DNA of 58,685 nucleotides from assembly GCF_006151805.1 (NCBI RefSeq), contig NZ_VDDA01000027.1, positions 1 to 58,685 on the forward strand, written 5' to 3'. Shown in pieces: positions 8,253 to 17,378 of this stretch. The translations under genes were made by a program, and so were the position numbers. The stretch comes from Methylobacterium terricola. Lineage in GTDB: Bacteria; Pseudomonadota; Alphaproteobacteria; Rhizobiales; Beijerinckiaceae. Position 1 is the first letter of the stretch, and each line of letters begins with the position of its first letter. The notes under the pieces were generated by a model. The model was given only the letters and a program-made list of their open reading frames with translations, was not told where the DNA came from and ran no database searches.

Positions 8253-9131
8253 GTGGCCGATACCGCGAACCCCGGCAAGCCGCCCGCCGGCCCGGAGACC
8301 ACCGGGCATGAGTGGGACGGCATCCGCGAGTACAACAACCCGCTGCCGCGTTGGTGGCTCTACGGCCTGTATGCCACCATCGTCTGGTCCTTGGGCTACT
8401 GGGTGCTCTACCCGGCTTGGCCGCTCGTGAGCGGCAACACCTCGGGCCTGCTCGGCTACTCGCAGCGCGCAACGGTGCTCGACGAGGTCGAGGCGGTGCG
8501 CCGCGAGCGGGACGCCCGCGGCCAGGCGCAGCTTGCCAGCGCCACAGTCGCGGAGATCCGCGCAGACCCGGCCCTGCTGCGCCTCGCACTCGCCACTGGC
8601 AAGGCGGCCTTCGGCGACAACTGCGCCGCCTGCCACGGCACCTCGGCCACGGGCCGGATCGGCTACCCGAATCTGCAGGACGACGACTGGCTCTGGGGCG
8701 GGACCCCCGAGGCGATTGAGCGGACGATCCGCTTTGGAGCCCGCTCAGGCCACGGCGAAGCCCATCTCGGCGACATGCCGGCCTTTGGGCGCGACGGCGT
8801 GCTCAAGCGCCAGGAGGTCGAAGCGGTGGCAACCTATGTGCTGTCGCTCTCGGGCAAGCCGGGCGTGGCCGGCGCGAGCGTTGAGAAGGGCGCCGAGGTG
8901 TTCGCGGGCAATTGCGCCGCCTGTCATGGCGAAGCCGCGAAGGGCAACCCGGAGATGGGTGCGCCCAACCTGACCGACCCGATCTGGCTCTACGGCTCCG
9001 CGCCCGATCAAGTCGTCGCCACGGTCACCAACGGCCGCAAGGGCGTGATGCCCGCGTGGGAAGGTCGCCTCGATCCCGCGACTATCAAGTCTCTGGCGGT
9101 CTACGTGCACGGCTTGGGCGGCGGCAAGTAG
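8253..9131 (+). CDS. ccoP: cbb3 oxidase subunit III, diheme cytochrome c
   Basis: A 292-residue protein starting at GTG (8253). Residues 1-60 hold the CcoP N-terminus (EYNNPLPRWW) and one anchor helix. Two cytochrome c domains follow, with CAACH at about residue 127 and CAACH at about 224; Met ligands are likely in DMPAF and VMPAW. CcoP accepts electrons from soluble cytochrome c and passes them to CcoO/CcoN. Last gene of ccoNOQP. Confidence 0.95.
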   Translation: MADTANPGKPPAGPETTGHEWDGIREYNNPLPRWWLYGLYATIVWSLGYWVLYPAWPLVSGNTSGLLGYSQRATVLDEVEAVRRERDARGQAQLASATVAEIRADPALLRLALATGKAAFGDNCAACHGTSATGRIGYPNLQDDDWLWGGTPEAIERTIRFGARSGHGEAHLGDMPAFGRDGVLKRQEVEAVATYVLSLSGKPGVAGASVEKGAEVFAGNCAACHGEAAKGNPEMGAPNLTDPIWLYGSAPDQVVATVTNGRKGVMPAWEGRLDPATIKSLAVYVHGLGGGK

Positions 9132-9228
9132 CGGGATCTTGTCCCGGTCGGTTCCGAGGGAGCCCGAGCCGGTCGACGTCCCGCGGACCACGTCCAGCGC
9201 GAACCCTGGACGTGGCTCGATTCCCGGC

Positions 9229-9242
9229 TTGAGCGAGATCAA
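9229..9242 (+). promoter_or_regulatory. FNR/FixK box of ccoGHIS
   Basis: TTGAGCGAGATCAA lies in the ccoP-ccoG gap, 69 bases before the ccoG start. One base off TTGAT-N4-ATCAA. Gives ccoGHIS its own low-oxygen promoter. Confidence 0.72.
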
Positions 9243-9311
9243 GGCGGGTGGCTCGGGCGGACCATAGGACGAACGGAGCCGGCCGCGTCGCCGGACGGAA
9301 ACCTCGCACCG

Positions 9312-10811
9312 ATGCCCCTCGCCGAGCCGACACACACAGCCCCTGCGCCCAGGCCCCGTCCGACCAAGAAGTTCGGCAGCCGCGCGACGCGAACGGCCAT
9401 CCCGGCGGTCAACGGGTCGCTCTACGCCGCCCGGACGAAGATCCAGCCGCAGGCGGTCCGCGGCACCTTCCGGCGGATCAAGTGGGCCCTGCTCGCGGCT
9501 ACGCTCGGCGTCTACTACGCCGTCCCGTTCATCCGCTGGGACCGGGGTCCGGGCGAGCCGTCCCAGGCCGTCCTGCTCGACCTCGACAGGGGCCGCTTCC
9601 ACTTCTTCTCAATCGAGCTCTGGCCGCAGGACGTGACCTACGTGATGGGCCTCCTGATCCTGGCGGCCCTGGTCCTGTTCCTGATGAACGCCGTCGCCGG
9701 CCGGATCTGGTGCGGCTACCTCTGCCCACAGACCGTCTGGACCGACCTGTTCCTCGCCGTCGAGCGACTGGTCGAGGGCGACCGGCGCGAGCGTCTGAAG
9801 CTCGACGCGGCGCCATGGTCGATGGAGAAGATCGCGCTCCGCACGATGAAGCACGCCATCTGGCTGCTGATCGCGTGGTGGACCGGCGGCGCCTGGGTGC
9901 TCTACTTCGCCGACGCGCCGACACTGGTCGTGCAGCTGGCGACCTATCAAGCTCCGCCCGCGGCCTACATCGCGATCCTGACGCTGACCGCGACGACCTA
10001 CCTCCTCGCCGGCCACATGCGCGAGCAGGTCTGCACCTACATGTGCCCGTGGCCCCGTATCCAGGCCGCGCTCACTGACGAACACGCCTACAACATCCTC
10101 TACCGGGACGCTCGCGGGGAGCCTCGGGTCTCGGCCAAGCAGGCCGCCGTTCTGCGCGCCGCCGGCCAACCCGCCGGCGATTGCGTCGACTGCTTCGCAT
10201 GCGTTACCGCCTGCCCGGCGGGCATCGACATCCGCGATGGCCTGCAGATGGACTGCATCCAGTGCGGCCTGTGCGTCGACGCCTGCGACACCGTCATGGC
10301 CAAGCTGGGCCGGCCGGCAGGCCTGATCGGCTACGACACCGAGGCCAACCGCCGGAGCCGGGCCGCCGGCAAGGGCCCCGTCAGCCACGTCGTTCGCCCG
10401 CGCACCGTCCTGTACGCGGCCCTCGTCGCGGGCATCGGCGGCTTCATGCTCTACAGCCTCGCGACGCGCAGCTTCATGGGCCTGAGCGTCCTGCACGACC
10501 GCAACCCGCTGTTCGTGACGCTCTCCGACGGCTCGATCCGCAACGGCTACACGGTCCGGCTCAGCAACAAGCGCCCCGGCGAGCGACACTACGCGCTGGC
10601 GGTCGAAGGTCTGCCGGGGGCGCGCGTCGAGGTCGTGGGCGGCTTGGCCGGCGACCTGCCGGTGCCATCCGATGCGACACAGGAATTCCGCGTCCTCGTT
10701 TTTGCACCGGCAGGCGCCGGGCCGACCGCCTCCGTCCCCCTGACCTTCCGGATCGCCGACGCCGCCACCGGCGAGACGGCTCGCGCGCGAGACAGCTTCA
10801 AGGCCCCATGA
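9312..10811 (+). CDS. ccoG: Cytochrome oxidase accessory protein CcoG/FixG, 4Fe-4S
   Basis: A 499-residue membrane iron-sulfur protein of the RdxA/RdxB/FixG family, needed in cbb3 assembly, where it is linked to copper reduction. Membrane helices near residues 55-75, 105-125, 170-200, 225-240 and 355-375. NapH-type cysteines occur in WCGYLCPQTVW and CTYMCPWPR, and two 4Fe-4S motifs in CVDCFACVTACP and CIQCGLCVDAC. The C-terminal 110 residues form the periplasmic Ig-like domain of the family. Stop overlaps the ccoH start. Confidence 0.94.
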   Translation: MPLAEPTHTAPAPRPRPTKKFGSRATRTAIPAVNGSLYAARTKIQPQAVRGTFRRIKWALLAATLGVYYAVPFIRWDRGPGEPSQAVLLDLDRGRFHFFSIELWPQDVTYVMGLLILAALVLFLMNAVAGRIWCGYLCPQTVWTDLFLAVERLVEGDRRERLKLDAAPWSMEKIALRTMKHAIWLLIAWWTGGAWVLYFADAPTLVVQLATYQAPPAAYIAILTLTATTYLLAGHMREQVCTYMCPWPRIQAALTDEHAYNILYRDARGEPRVSAKQAAVLRAAGQPAGDCVDCFACVTACPAGIDIRDGLQMDCIQCGLCVDACDTVMAKLGRPAGLIGYDTEANRRSRAAGKGPVSHVVRPRTVLYAALVAGIGGFMLYSLATRSFMGLSVLHDRNPLFVTLSDGSIRNGYTVRLSNKRPGERHYALAVEGLPGARVEVVGGLAGDLPVPSDATQEFRVLVFAPAGAGPTASVPLTFRIADAATGETARARDSFKAP

Positions 10812-11329
10812 CCATGCAGACCATTGCCTCGCCGCGTCCCTCGCACCCCTCCGGCCGACTGACCGGTCGCAAGGTGCTCCTGATCTTCGTCGCCTTCTTC
10901 GGCACCGTCGCCAGCGCGGACGCCTTCCTGGTCACCTCCGCCTTCCGGACGTGGTCCGGACTGGACGAGCCGTCCCCCTACCAGGCCAGCCAACGCTACA
11001 ATGCCGAGCTGAGGCGCGCGGCCGAGCAGGACGCCCTCGGATGGCGCCTCGACGCGACCGCCATCCGCAACCCTGCGGCGGTCGCGTCCATCCACGTCAC
11101 CCTGGCCGACGACGGAGGGGAGCCGGTCCGAGGAAAGGTGGTGGAGGCCCGCCTCGAACGTCCGACCGACAAGCGGCAGGATCTGCGCGTCAACCTTATC
11201 GAGGTCAGCGCGGGGACCTATTCAGCCCGGGCCGAACCGGTCGCGCGTGGACAATGGGACCTCGTCGTCGAGGTCGTCGGAGCGAACGGCGTCGCGTTCC
11301 GGCGCAGGCACCGCGTCGTCCTAGACTGA
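10808..11329 (+). CDS. ccoH: FixH/CcoH family protein
   Basis: A 173-residue protein with one N-terminal helix (residues 24-46, KVLLIFVAFFGTVASADAF) and a periplasmic domain ending in GQWDLVVEVVG, typical of FixH. CcoH contacts CcoN during cbb3 assembly. ATG 10808 overlaps the ccoG stop by four bases, which fixes the start and implies translational coupling. Confidence 0.92.
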   Translation: MTMQTIASPRPSHPSGRLTGRKVLLIFVAFFGTVASADAFLVTSAFRTWSGLDEPSPYQASQRYNAELRRAAEQDALGWRLDATAIRNPAAVASIHVTLADDGGEPVRGKVVEARLERPTDKRQDLRVNLIEVSAGTYSARAEPVARGQWDLVVEVVGANGVAFRRRHRVVLD

Positions 11330-11341
11330 GGGGAGTGTCCG

Positions 11342-13657
11342 ATGTGCTGCACTGATATGGCGCTCGCCTATGTGGAGGCTCACGCATCTTGGAGCGAAGC
11401 GAATACCCGACCCTCGCTCGGGCGCGACTACGCCGCCTTCGTCGCCAAAATGCCGGACCGCTCCTCCCGCGCGGAGTTCGCCGTCGAGGGCGTGCGCTGC
11501 GCCGCCTGCATGACCGCCATCGAGCGCGGCCTCGCGCCCTTGCCCGGTGTGGCCTCCGCGCGGCTGAACTTCTCGGACCGGCGCCTCGCCGTGACCTGGA
11601 AGGCTGAGGCCGCGCCCGACGTGCCCGCCGTGCTCGCGGCGCTCAACGCACTCGGCTATGCTGCGCAGCCCTTCGCGCCGGACAGGCTCGCGGATGCGGA
11701 AGCCGCCGAGACGAAGCGGCTGATCCGGGCGCTGGCGGTGGCGGGCTTCGCGTCGATGAACGTGATGCTGCTCGCCATTTCGGTCTGGGCCGGCAGCGTC
11801 TCAGACATGACGCCCGAGAACCGCGACCTCTTCCACTGGATCCAGGCGCTCATCGCGCTGCCGGCGGCGGCCTATGCGGGTCGGCCCTTCTACGAGGGCG
11901 CATTCCGCGGGTTGCGGGCGGGCCGGGTCACCATGGACTTCCCGATCACGCTCGGCGTCGTCCTGACGCTGGTGATGTCGGTGGTGGAATCGGTGTCGGG
12001 CGCCACGCACGCCTACTTCGACGGCGCCGTGATGCTGCTGTTCTTCCTGCTGATCGGTCGGGTCCTCGACCAGACCATGCGTCGGCGCACGCGCGCCTGC
12101 GCGGAGAACCTGGCGGCGCTCCGCAGCGAGCGCGCGACGCTCGCTGACACGAACGGCGGCCTGCGCGACGTACCCCTCGCCGAGCTCGTCCCGGGCGCGC
12201 GCATCCTGGTCCGGCCGGGCGAGCGGGTGCCGGCCGACGGGCTCGTCGAGCACGGCATCTCCGAACTCGACCACAGCCTGGTGACCGGCGAGACCGCCGC
12301 CGTCATGGTCCGCGGAGGCGACCGGGTCTTCGCCGGTGCCCTCAACGGCAGCGGGGCCCTGACCGTCACGGTGACGGCGGCGGCCGGAGCGAGCCTGCTC
12401 GACGAGGTCGAGGGCCTGATGCGGCGGGCCCTGGAAGCGCGCTCGCGCGCGCTCGTCCTCGCCGACAGGGCGACACGCCTCTACGTCCCGCTGGTCCACG
12501 CTGCCGCCGCGCTGACCCTGGTCGGCTGGCTAGCGGCGGGGGCGGGCTGGCACGCGGGGCTCGTCGATGCCGTCGCCGTGCTGATCGTGACTTGCCCCTG
12601 CGCGCTCGGCCTTGCGATCCCGGCCGTGCAGGTCGTGACCGCCGGCGCCTTGTTCCGCGAGGGCGTCCTGCTCAACGACGGCACGGGGCTGGAGCGCTTC
12701 GCCCAAGTCGACACCGTGGTGTTCGACAAGACCGGTACCCTGACCCTGCCGGAGCCGGTCCTGACGGCCGGCACATTCGATCCCAAAGCTTTGGCGACGG
12801 CGGCCAGGCTGGCGCTGTCGAGTCGGCACCCGATGGCCACGGCCCTGGCCGCGACGGCCGGGGGCTCGGAACCCTTCCCGTGCGCCGAGGAGGCCGCCGG
12901 GCTCGGGGTGCGAGCGCAGGTCGACGGCGTGGAGCTGCGGCTCGGCTCGGCCCGCTTCTGCGGGGCTGAGGCAGAGGCTGCCGCGGCGCTGGCGGCCGAC
13001 CCGGAGGCCTCGGTGATCTGCTTCCGAGCCGGGGACGGGGCGCCGGTCGCCTTCCCGGTGCGTCAGGGACTGCGCCCGGACGCCGCCGAAGTCGTCGCCG
13101 GCCTCGCGACGCTCGGCCACCGCGTCCTGATCCTGTCGGGCGACCGCGCCGCCGCCGTCGAGGCGGTCGCGCGCAGGCTCGGTGTCGCCGAGTGGGAGGC
13201 TGGCCTCGCCCCCCAGGACAAGATCGCACGCATTGAGGACCTCCAGCGTGCCGGTCGGAGGGTCCTGATGGTCGGCGACGGCCTCAACGACGCGCCCGCG
13301 CTCGCCACCGCGCACGCCTCGCTCTCGCCGGTCACCGCCGCGCATGTCAGCCAGGCCGCCGCCGACGCGCTGTTCCTGGGTCGCGGGCTGACCCCGGTCC
13401 TGTCGGTGCTGACGATGGGGCGTCGGGCGCGCCGCCTGATGCTGCAGAACCTGTGGTTCTCGGCGGTCTACAACGTGCTCGCGGTTCCTCTGGCGGCGTT
13501 CGGCCTGCTGACGCCCCTGATCGCAGCCCTTGCCATGTCGGGCTCCTCCCTCGTCGTTACGGCGAACGCCCTGCGCGCCCGCTCGGGCGCGGCCGGAACT
13601 CCGGCCGAGGCCGTGGGCCGCCCCCCCGTGGCCGCCCCCGTCCCGAGCGCCGCGTAA
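11342..13657 (+). CDS. ccoI: Copper-transporting P1B-ATPase FixI/CcoI
   Basis: A 771-residue copper-exporting P-type ATPase supplying copper for the cbb3 CuB site. A heavy-metal-associated domain with GVRCAACMT lies near residue 50. Then come eight membrane helices with the CPC motif VTCPCALGLA, the phosphorylation site DKTGTLT (near residue 463) and the hinge GDGLNDAPAL. A short Cys-containing N-terminal extension (MCCTDMAL) is common in FixI. Follows ccoH by 12 bases. Confidence 0.94.
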   Translation: MCCTDMALAYVEAHASWSEANTRPSLGRDYAAFVAKMPDRSSRAEFAVEGVRCAACMTAIERGLAPLPGVASARLNFSDRRLAVTWKAEAAPDVPAVLAALNALGYAAQPFAPDRLADAEAAETKRLIRALAVAGFASMNVMLLAISVWAGSVSDMTPENRDLFHWIQALIALPAAAYAGRPFYEGAFRGLRAGRVTMDFPITLGVVLTLVMSVVESVSGATHAYFDGAVMLLFFLLIGRVLDQTMRRRTRACAENLAALRSERATLADTNGGLRDVPLAELVPGARILVRPGERVPADGLVEHGISELDHSLVTGETAAVMVRGGDRVFAGALNGSGALTVTVTAAAGASLLDEVEGLMRRALEARSRALVLADRATRLYVPLVHAAAALTLVGWLAAGAGWHAGLVDAVAVLIVTCPCALGLAIPAVQVVTAGALFREGVLLNDGTGLERFAQVDTVVFDKTGTLTLPEPVLTAGTFDPKALATAARLALSSRHPMATALAATAGGSEPFPCAEEAAGLGVRAQVDGVELRLGSARFCGAEAEAAAALAADPEASVICFRAGDGAPVAFPVRQGLRPDAAEVVAGLATLGHRVLILSGDRAAAVEAVARRLGVAEWEAGLAPQDKIARIEDLQRAGRRVLMVGDGLNDAPALATAHASLSPVTAAHVSQAAADALFLGRGLTPVLSVLTMGRRARRLMLQNLWFSAVYNVLAVPLAAFGLLTPLIAALAMSGSSLVVTANALRARSGAAGTPAEAVGRPPVAAPVPSAA

Positions 13658-13664
13658 GGCCGCC

Positions 13665-13802
13665 ATGACTGTGCTTCTCCTCGTCATTCCTATCGCGCTG
13701 GCGCTCGGCACCCTCGGGCTGGCCGCCTTCCTCTGGGCCCTGCGGAGCGGCCAGTACGATGACATCGAGGGCGCCGAGTACCGCGTGCTCAACGATGACT
13801 GA
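13665..13802 (+). CDS. ccoS: cbb3 oxidase maturation protein CcoS
   Basis: A 45-residue one-helix protein: hydrophobic residues 3-27, then ALRSGQYDDIEGAEYRVL, the CcoS signature (S-G-Q-Y-D-D-x-E-x-x-x-x-R-x-L). It is needed for cofactor insertion into cbb3. It lies 7 bases after ccoI and overlaps the next gene's start. Confidence 0.93.
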   Translation: MTVLLLVIPIALALGTLGLAAFLWALRSGQYDDIEGAEYRVLNDD

Positions 13803-15078
13803 GCTCGCGCTCCACCGGCCGGTTGCGGTTCGGATCCCACACCGCGCCTGGACCGTGGCGGCGGCGACCTGTCTCTCGATCCTCGCCGCGGCGGCCGCGT
13901 TCGGCGCGCCGAACGTGCTGATCTTGCCCCTCAGCCGGGAGTTCGGCTGGGATGTCGCGACCCTCTCTGCGGCTTCCGCCGTCCGGCTCGCGGCCTTCGG
14001 CGTGGCGGGACTGCTCGCGTCGCCGCTGACCACCCTGTGGGGCGTGCGCCGGGTGGCTTGCACAGCGCTGGCGATGACCGCCGCAGGGCTCCTCGCCTCG
14101 CTTGCCATAACGCATGCCTGGCAACTCATGCTGCTTTGGGGTGTGCTGGTCGGTTCCGGTGCGGGCCTTGTCTTCCTCATGCTGGGCGCGACCGTGGCGG
14201 CTCGCTGGTTCGCGACACGGCGCGGCCTCGTCATCGGCCTGTTCGGAGCCGCCGCGACGGCGGGGCAACTGGCAATGCTGCCGCTCCTCGCCTGGGTGGC
14301 GGACGTGCTTGGCTGGCGCGTTTGCCTCCTCGTCCCGTGCGCCCTGATGGCGCTAGGGATGCTCGCCATACATGTCCTCGTGCCGGAGCGGCCGGAGGAT
14401 ATCGGCGTTCGACCCTATGGCGCACGGCAGGGTGAGGCAGGGACGCAGCCCCTGGCTTCTCGCTCCGTAGGGGACTCCCTCCGGAAGATTGTCCGGTCGG
14501 GTCCCTTCTGGGTCCTGTTTGGCAGCTTCGCCGTCTGCGGCACGACCACCGCCGGCCTCGTCCAAGCCCACCTCGTGCCGTTCTGCGCCGACATCGGGGT
14601 CGGCCCGGTCCCGGCGACCGGCCTGCTCGCCGGGATGGGTTTGCTGAGCCTTCTCGGATCGGCGGCCGCGGGGTGGCTGTCGGACCGGTTCGCGCCCGGC
14701 TGGCTGCTGTTCTGGTTCTACGGCCTGCGCGGCGTGTCGCTCGTGTCCCTGCCCTTCACCGACCTTTCCTTCGTCGGCCTGTCCCTGTTCGCGACGGTCT
14801 ACGGCCTGGACTGGGTCGCCACCGTGCCGCCGATGGTGAGGATCCTTCTGGACCGGCTCGGTAGCCCGCGGGCGCCAGCGGCCCTCGGCATGGTGTTCGC
14901 CGGGCACCAGCTTGGCGCGGCCGCGGCGGCCTACGGCGCGGGCGTGGCGCGGATTGGGCTGGAGAGCTACCTGCCGTCGTTCCTCGCCGCGGGCGCCCTC
15001 TGCTTCCTCGCGGCGTGCGTCCTTCCTTTCGCCTGCGGACGCAATCCCGACGGCCCGGCGGCACAGGATGCCCCATGA
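13795..15078 (+). CDS. MFS transporter
   Basis: A 427-residue major facilitator with 12 predicted helices; the loop after helix 2 has TLWGVRR and a duplicated WLSDRF motif follows helix 8. The closest recognisable type is the oxalate/formate or monocarboxylate antiporter-like group, but substrate cannot be read from sequence. The ATG at 13795 overlaps the ccoS stop, and its own stop overlaps the CcmE-like start, so it appears cotranscribed with ccoGHIS. That linkage suggests a role tied to cbb3 (metal or anion uptake), which is inference. Confidence 0.78.
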   Translation: MTELALHRPVAVRIPHRAWTVAAATCLSILAAAAAFGAPNVLILPLSREFGWDVATLSAASAVRLAAFGVAGLLASPLTTLWGVRRVACTALAMTAAGLLASLAITHAWQLMLLWGVLVGSGAGLVFLMLGATVAARWFATRRGLVIGLFGAAATAGQLAMLPLLAWVADVLGWRVCLLVPCALMALGMLAIHVLVPERPEDIGVRPYGARQGEAGTQPLASRSVGDSLRKIVRSGPFWVLFGSFAVCGTTTAGLVQAHLVPFCADIGVGPVPATGLLAGMGLLSLLGSAAAGWLSDRFAPGWLLFWFYGLRGVSLVSLPFTDLSFVGLSLFATVYGLDWVATVPPMVRILLDRLGSPRAPAALGMVFAGHQLGAAAAAYGAGVARIGLESYLPSFLAAGALCFLAACVLPFACGRNPDGPAAQDAP

Positions 15079-15524
15079 CGCGCCGCAAGGCCCGGCGCCT
15101 CATCCTCATCGCCGTCTCGGGCGCCGTGCTGGTCCTGGCGGTCGGCCTCATCCTGTTTGCGATGAGCGGCTCCATCGTGTTCTTCCGCTCGCCCGGCGAG
15201 GTCGCCACGCAGGGGATGGCGGCCGGCGCGTGGTTCCGCCTCGGCGGCTTGGTACAGGTGGGCTCAGTGGTACGCGGTCCCGACCAGCGCGTCGCCTTCG
15301 CCGTCAGCGACGGCGCAGCCAGAGTGCCGGTGACGTACCGTGGGCTGCTGCCCGACCTATTCCGGGAGGGCCAGGGCGTGGTGGCGGAAGGAGCCCTCGA
15401 CGCGGCCGGGACCTTCCAAGCGGATACGGTGCTCGCCAAGTACGACGAGACCTACATGCCGCGCGAGGTCGCCGGCGCCCTGAAGCGGCGCGGGCACTGG
15501 AAGGGCGGCGGGTCCGCGCCCTAG
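15075..15524 (+). CDS. CcmE-like heme chaperone with Tyr in place of the heme-binding His
   Basis: A 149-residue protein with the CcmE layout: basic N-terminus, one helix (residues 8-32), SIVFFRSPGEV, an OB-fold with LPDLFREGQGVVAEG, and the C-terminal VLAKYDETYMPREV. In classic CcmE the last motif is LAKHDENYMP and its His binds heme covalently during cytochrome c maturation. Here the codon is TAC (Tyr) at 15450-15452. It overlaps the MFS stop (ATGA) and ends the cco run. Either a divergent paralog with another role or an impaired copy; other ccm genes are not in the window. Confidence 0.85.
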   Translation: MTRRKARRLILIAVSGAVLVLAVGLILFAMSGSIVFFRSPGEVATQGMAAGAWFRLGGLVQVGSVVRGPDQRVAFAVSDGAARVPVTYRGLLPDLFREGQGVVAEGALDAAGTFQADTVLAKYDETYMPREVAGALKRRGHWKGGGSAP

Positions 15525-15546
15525 CTGAGGTCGGCGTCGTCCGTCA

Positions 15547-15822
15547 CTACGCGTGTTCGAGGTCCGCGACCGTGATGACGCCGCGGGCGCCGCGCGCCTC
15601 GGCGTTCTTGTGCGCCTGCAGCCGGGCCAGATCGGCTTCGCGCAGGGCCGCCGCGCGACGCGCGGTCAAGGGGGAATCGAATCGCCCCGGCCACCACAGG
15701 TCGCCCTCGACGATAGCGAACCGATTGCTGTCGACCTCAATCACCCTCGGCACCTCGAACCCTCCCAGCCTGAGCAGGCCGCCGCGACGACGGGCGCGGG
15801 CGATGCCTGCGGAGGTGGTCAT
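15547..15822 (-). CDS. Small hypothetical protein
   Basis: A 91-residue protein, MTTSAGIARARRRGGLLRLG, with a mixed composition (VPRVIEVDSNRFAIVEGD, LWWPGRFDSPL) and a helical Arg/Ala-rich second half. GGGGAGC precedes the start by a few bases. It faces away from hemN; a loose FNR-like sequence (TTGATCGAGGTCAT, minus strand, 15846-15859) lies just upstream. No family recognised. Confidence 0.5.
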   Translation of the reverse strand: MTTSAGIARARRRGGLLRLGGFEVPRVIEVDSNRFAIVEGDLWWPGRFDSPLTARRAAALREADLARLQAHKNAEARGARGVITVADLEHA

Positions 15823-15872
15823 GCTCCCCGCACCGCGTCCGAACCATGACCTCGATCAAGGCGGTCACGCCC

Positions 15873-15886
15873 TTGAGCCACATCAA
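15873..15886 (+). promoter_or_regulatory. FNR/FixK box of hemN
   Basis: TTGAGCCACATCAA, 80 bases before hemN; one base off the consensus in the first half. Confidence 0.7.
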
Positions 15887-15966
15887 GGCGGGTCCATCGT
15901 CGGACACCTACCACGGATCGAGGGGCCGGTCCGGGACCGGCAGGCGAACGCGGGAGAGAGGCGCGC

Positions 15967-17319
15967 ATGCGGGAGGATCTCAGGGCGCTTTACGGGGCGG
16001 AGCGGCTGCCCCGCTACACGAGCTACCCGCCCAGCCCCCACTTCACCACTGAGAACGGTACCAAGCGCTACGCAGCCTGGCTGGCGGGCACGCCAAGCGG
16101 AGCGACCGCCTCGCTCTATCTGCACGTTCCGTTCTGCCGGTCGATGTGCTGGTACTGCGGGTGCCACACCAGCATCACCCGGCACGATGGCCCGATAACG
16201 GACTACGTCGACGTTCTCGAACGCGAGATCGGTCTGGTCGCCACGCGGTTCGGGCACGTGCCTCTGATCCGCCACGTCCACTTCGGCGGCGGCACCCCGA
16301 CCGTCATGGCCCCGAAGGATCTCGTCCGCCTCGTCGCGGCCCTGCGCGCGCGTTTCCCCTTCGACCCGGACGCCGAACTCGCCATCGAGATCGACCCGCG
16401 GACCCTCGTGCCCGCGATGACCGAGGCGCTGGGCCACGTCGGCGTCACCCGCGCAAGCTTGGGCGTCCAAAGCTTCGACCCCTTGGTCCAGGCGGCGATC
16501 CGTCGCCGGCAGGGCTTCGACGTCACCGCCGCGGCGATCGTCGGCCTCAGGGCCGCGGGCGTGCGCGGGATCAACCTCGACCTGATCTACGGCCTGCCGC
16601 ACCAGACGGTGGCCTCGTGCGTCGAGACGGTGCGGCAGTGCCTGGAGCTGCACCCCGACCGCCTCGCAGTGTTCGGCTACGCGCACGTGCCGGCCTTCAA
16701 GAAGCATCAGCGCCACATCGACGAGGCCACGCTGCCGGACGCGCGTGCGCGCCTCGACCAGGCCGAGGCCATCGCCGAGACGCTCGTCGCGACCGGGTAC
16801 AGGCGCATTGGCCTGGACCACTACGCCCTGCCTGACGACCCCCTGGAGATCGCGCAGGCGGAAGGCCGGCTGCGGCGGAATTTCCAGGGCTACACGACGG
16901 ACCCCTGCGATACCCTGATCGGGCTGGGCGCCTCGGCCATCGGGCGGCTTCCGCGAGGCTTCGTCCAGAACGCGCCGGGTCTGCGGGCCTACGCCGAGCG
17001 CATCGGCCGGGGCGAACTCGCCACGGTGAAGGGCTACGCGCTCACGCCGGAGGACCGGTTGCGGGCCGATCTGATCGAGCGGGTCATGTGCGACTTCGCC
17101 GTCGACGTCGGGCAGGTCTGCCGCGTCCACGGCCGCAATCCGGATGACCTTCTCGCGACGTTCTCGCGGCTGCCGACGCTCGTCGCCGATGGGCTGGTCC
17201 AACGTGACGGCGAGATCCTCGTCGTCACGGCGGAAGCCAGAACCTTCGTGCGGAACGTCGCGGCGGCCTTCGACGCGCATCTCGGGACCTCCGCCGCGGT
17301 GCACAGCCGGGCCGCGTGA
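15967..17319 (+). CDS. hemN: Oxygen-independent coproporphyrinogen III oxidase
   Basis: A 450-residue radical-SAM enzyme that decarboxylates coproporphyrinogen III to protoporphyrinogen IX without O2, supplying heme under low oxygen. The 4Fe-4S motif is CRSMCWYCGC near residue 57 (C-x3-C-x2-C-x-C, as in HemN); SAM-binding HFGGGTPT is near residue 103. The N-terminus has RYTSYPPSPHF, the HemN substrate-side signature. Length matches the family. Driven by its own FNR-type box. Confidence 0.95.
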   Translation: MREDLRALYGAERLPRYTSYPPSPHFTTENGTKRYAAWLAGTPSGATASLYLHVPFCRSMCWYCGCHTSITRHDGPITDYVDVLEREIGLVATRFGHVPLIRHVHFGGGTPTVMAPKDLVRLVAALRARFPFDPDAELAIEIDPRTLVPAMTEALGHVGVTRASLGVQSFDPLVQAAIRRRQGFDVTAAAIVGLRAAGVRGINLDLIYGLPHQTVASCVETVRQCLELHPDRLAVFGYAHVPAFKKHQRHIDEATLPDARARLDQAEAIAETLVATGYRRIGLDHYALPDDPLEIAQAEGRLRRNFQGYTTDPCDTLIGLGASAIGRLPRGFVQNAPGLRAYAERIGRGELATVKGYALTPEDRLRADLIERVMCDFAVDVGQVCRVHGRNPDDLLATFSRLPTLVADGLVQRDGEILVVTAEARTFVRNVAAAFDAHLGTSAAVHSRAA

Positions 17320-17378
17320 CCGCCGCATCGGGCGACGACGCGGCGGCAGCGCTGGCACTTGTGTCAGGGACCGCCCTC

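Noticed and set aside
12530..13840. 436-codon minus-strand frame across ccoI
   Set aside because: Antisense shadow; the plus strand encodes all P-type ATPase motifs.
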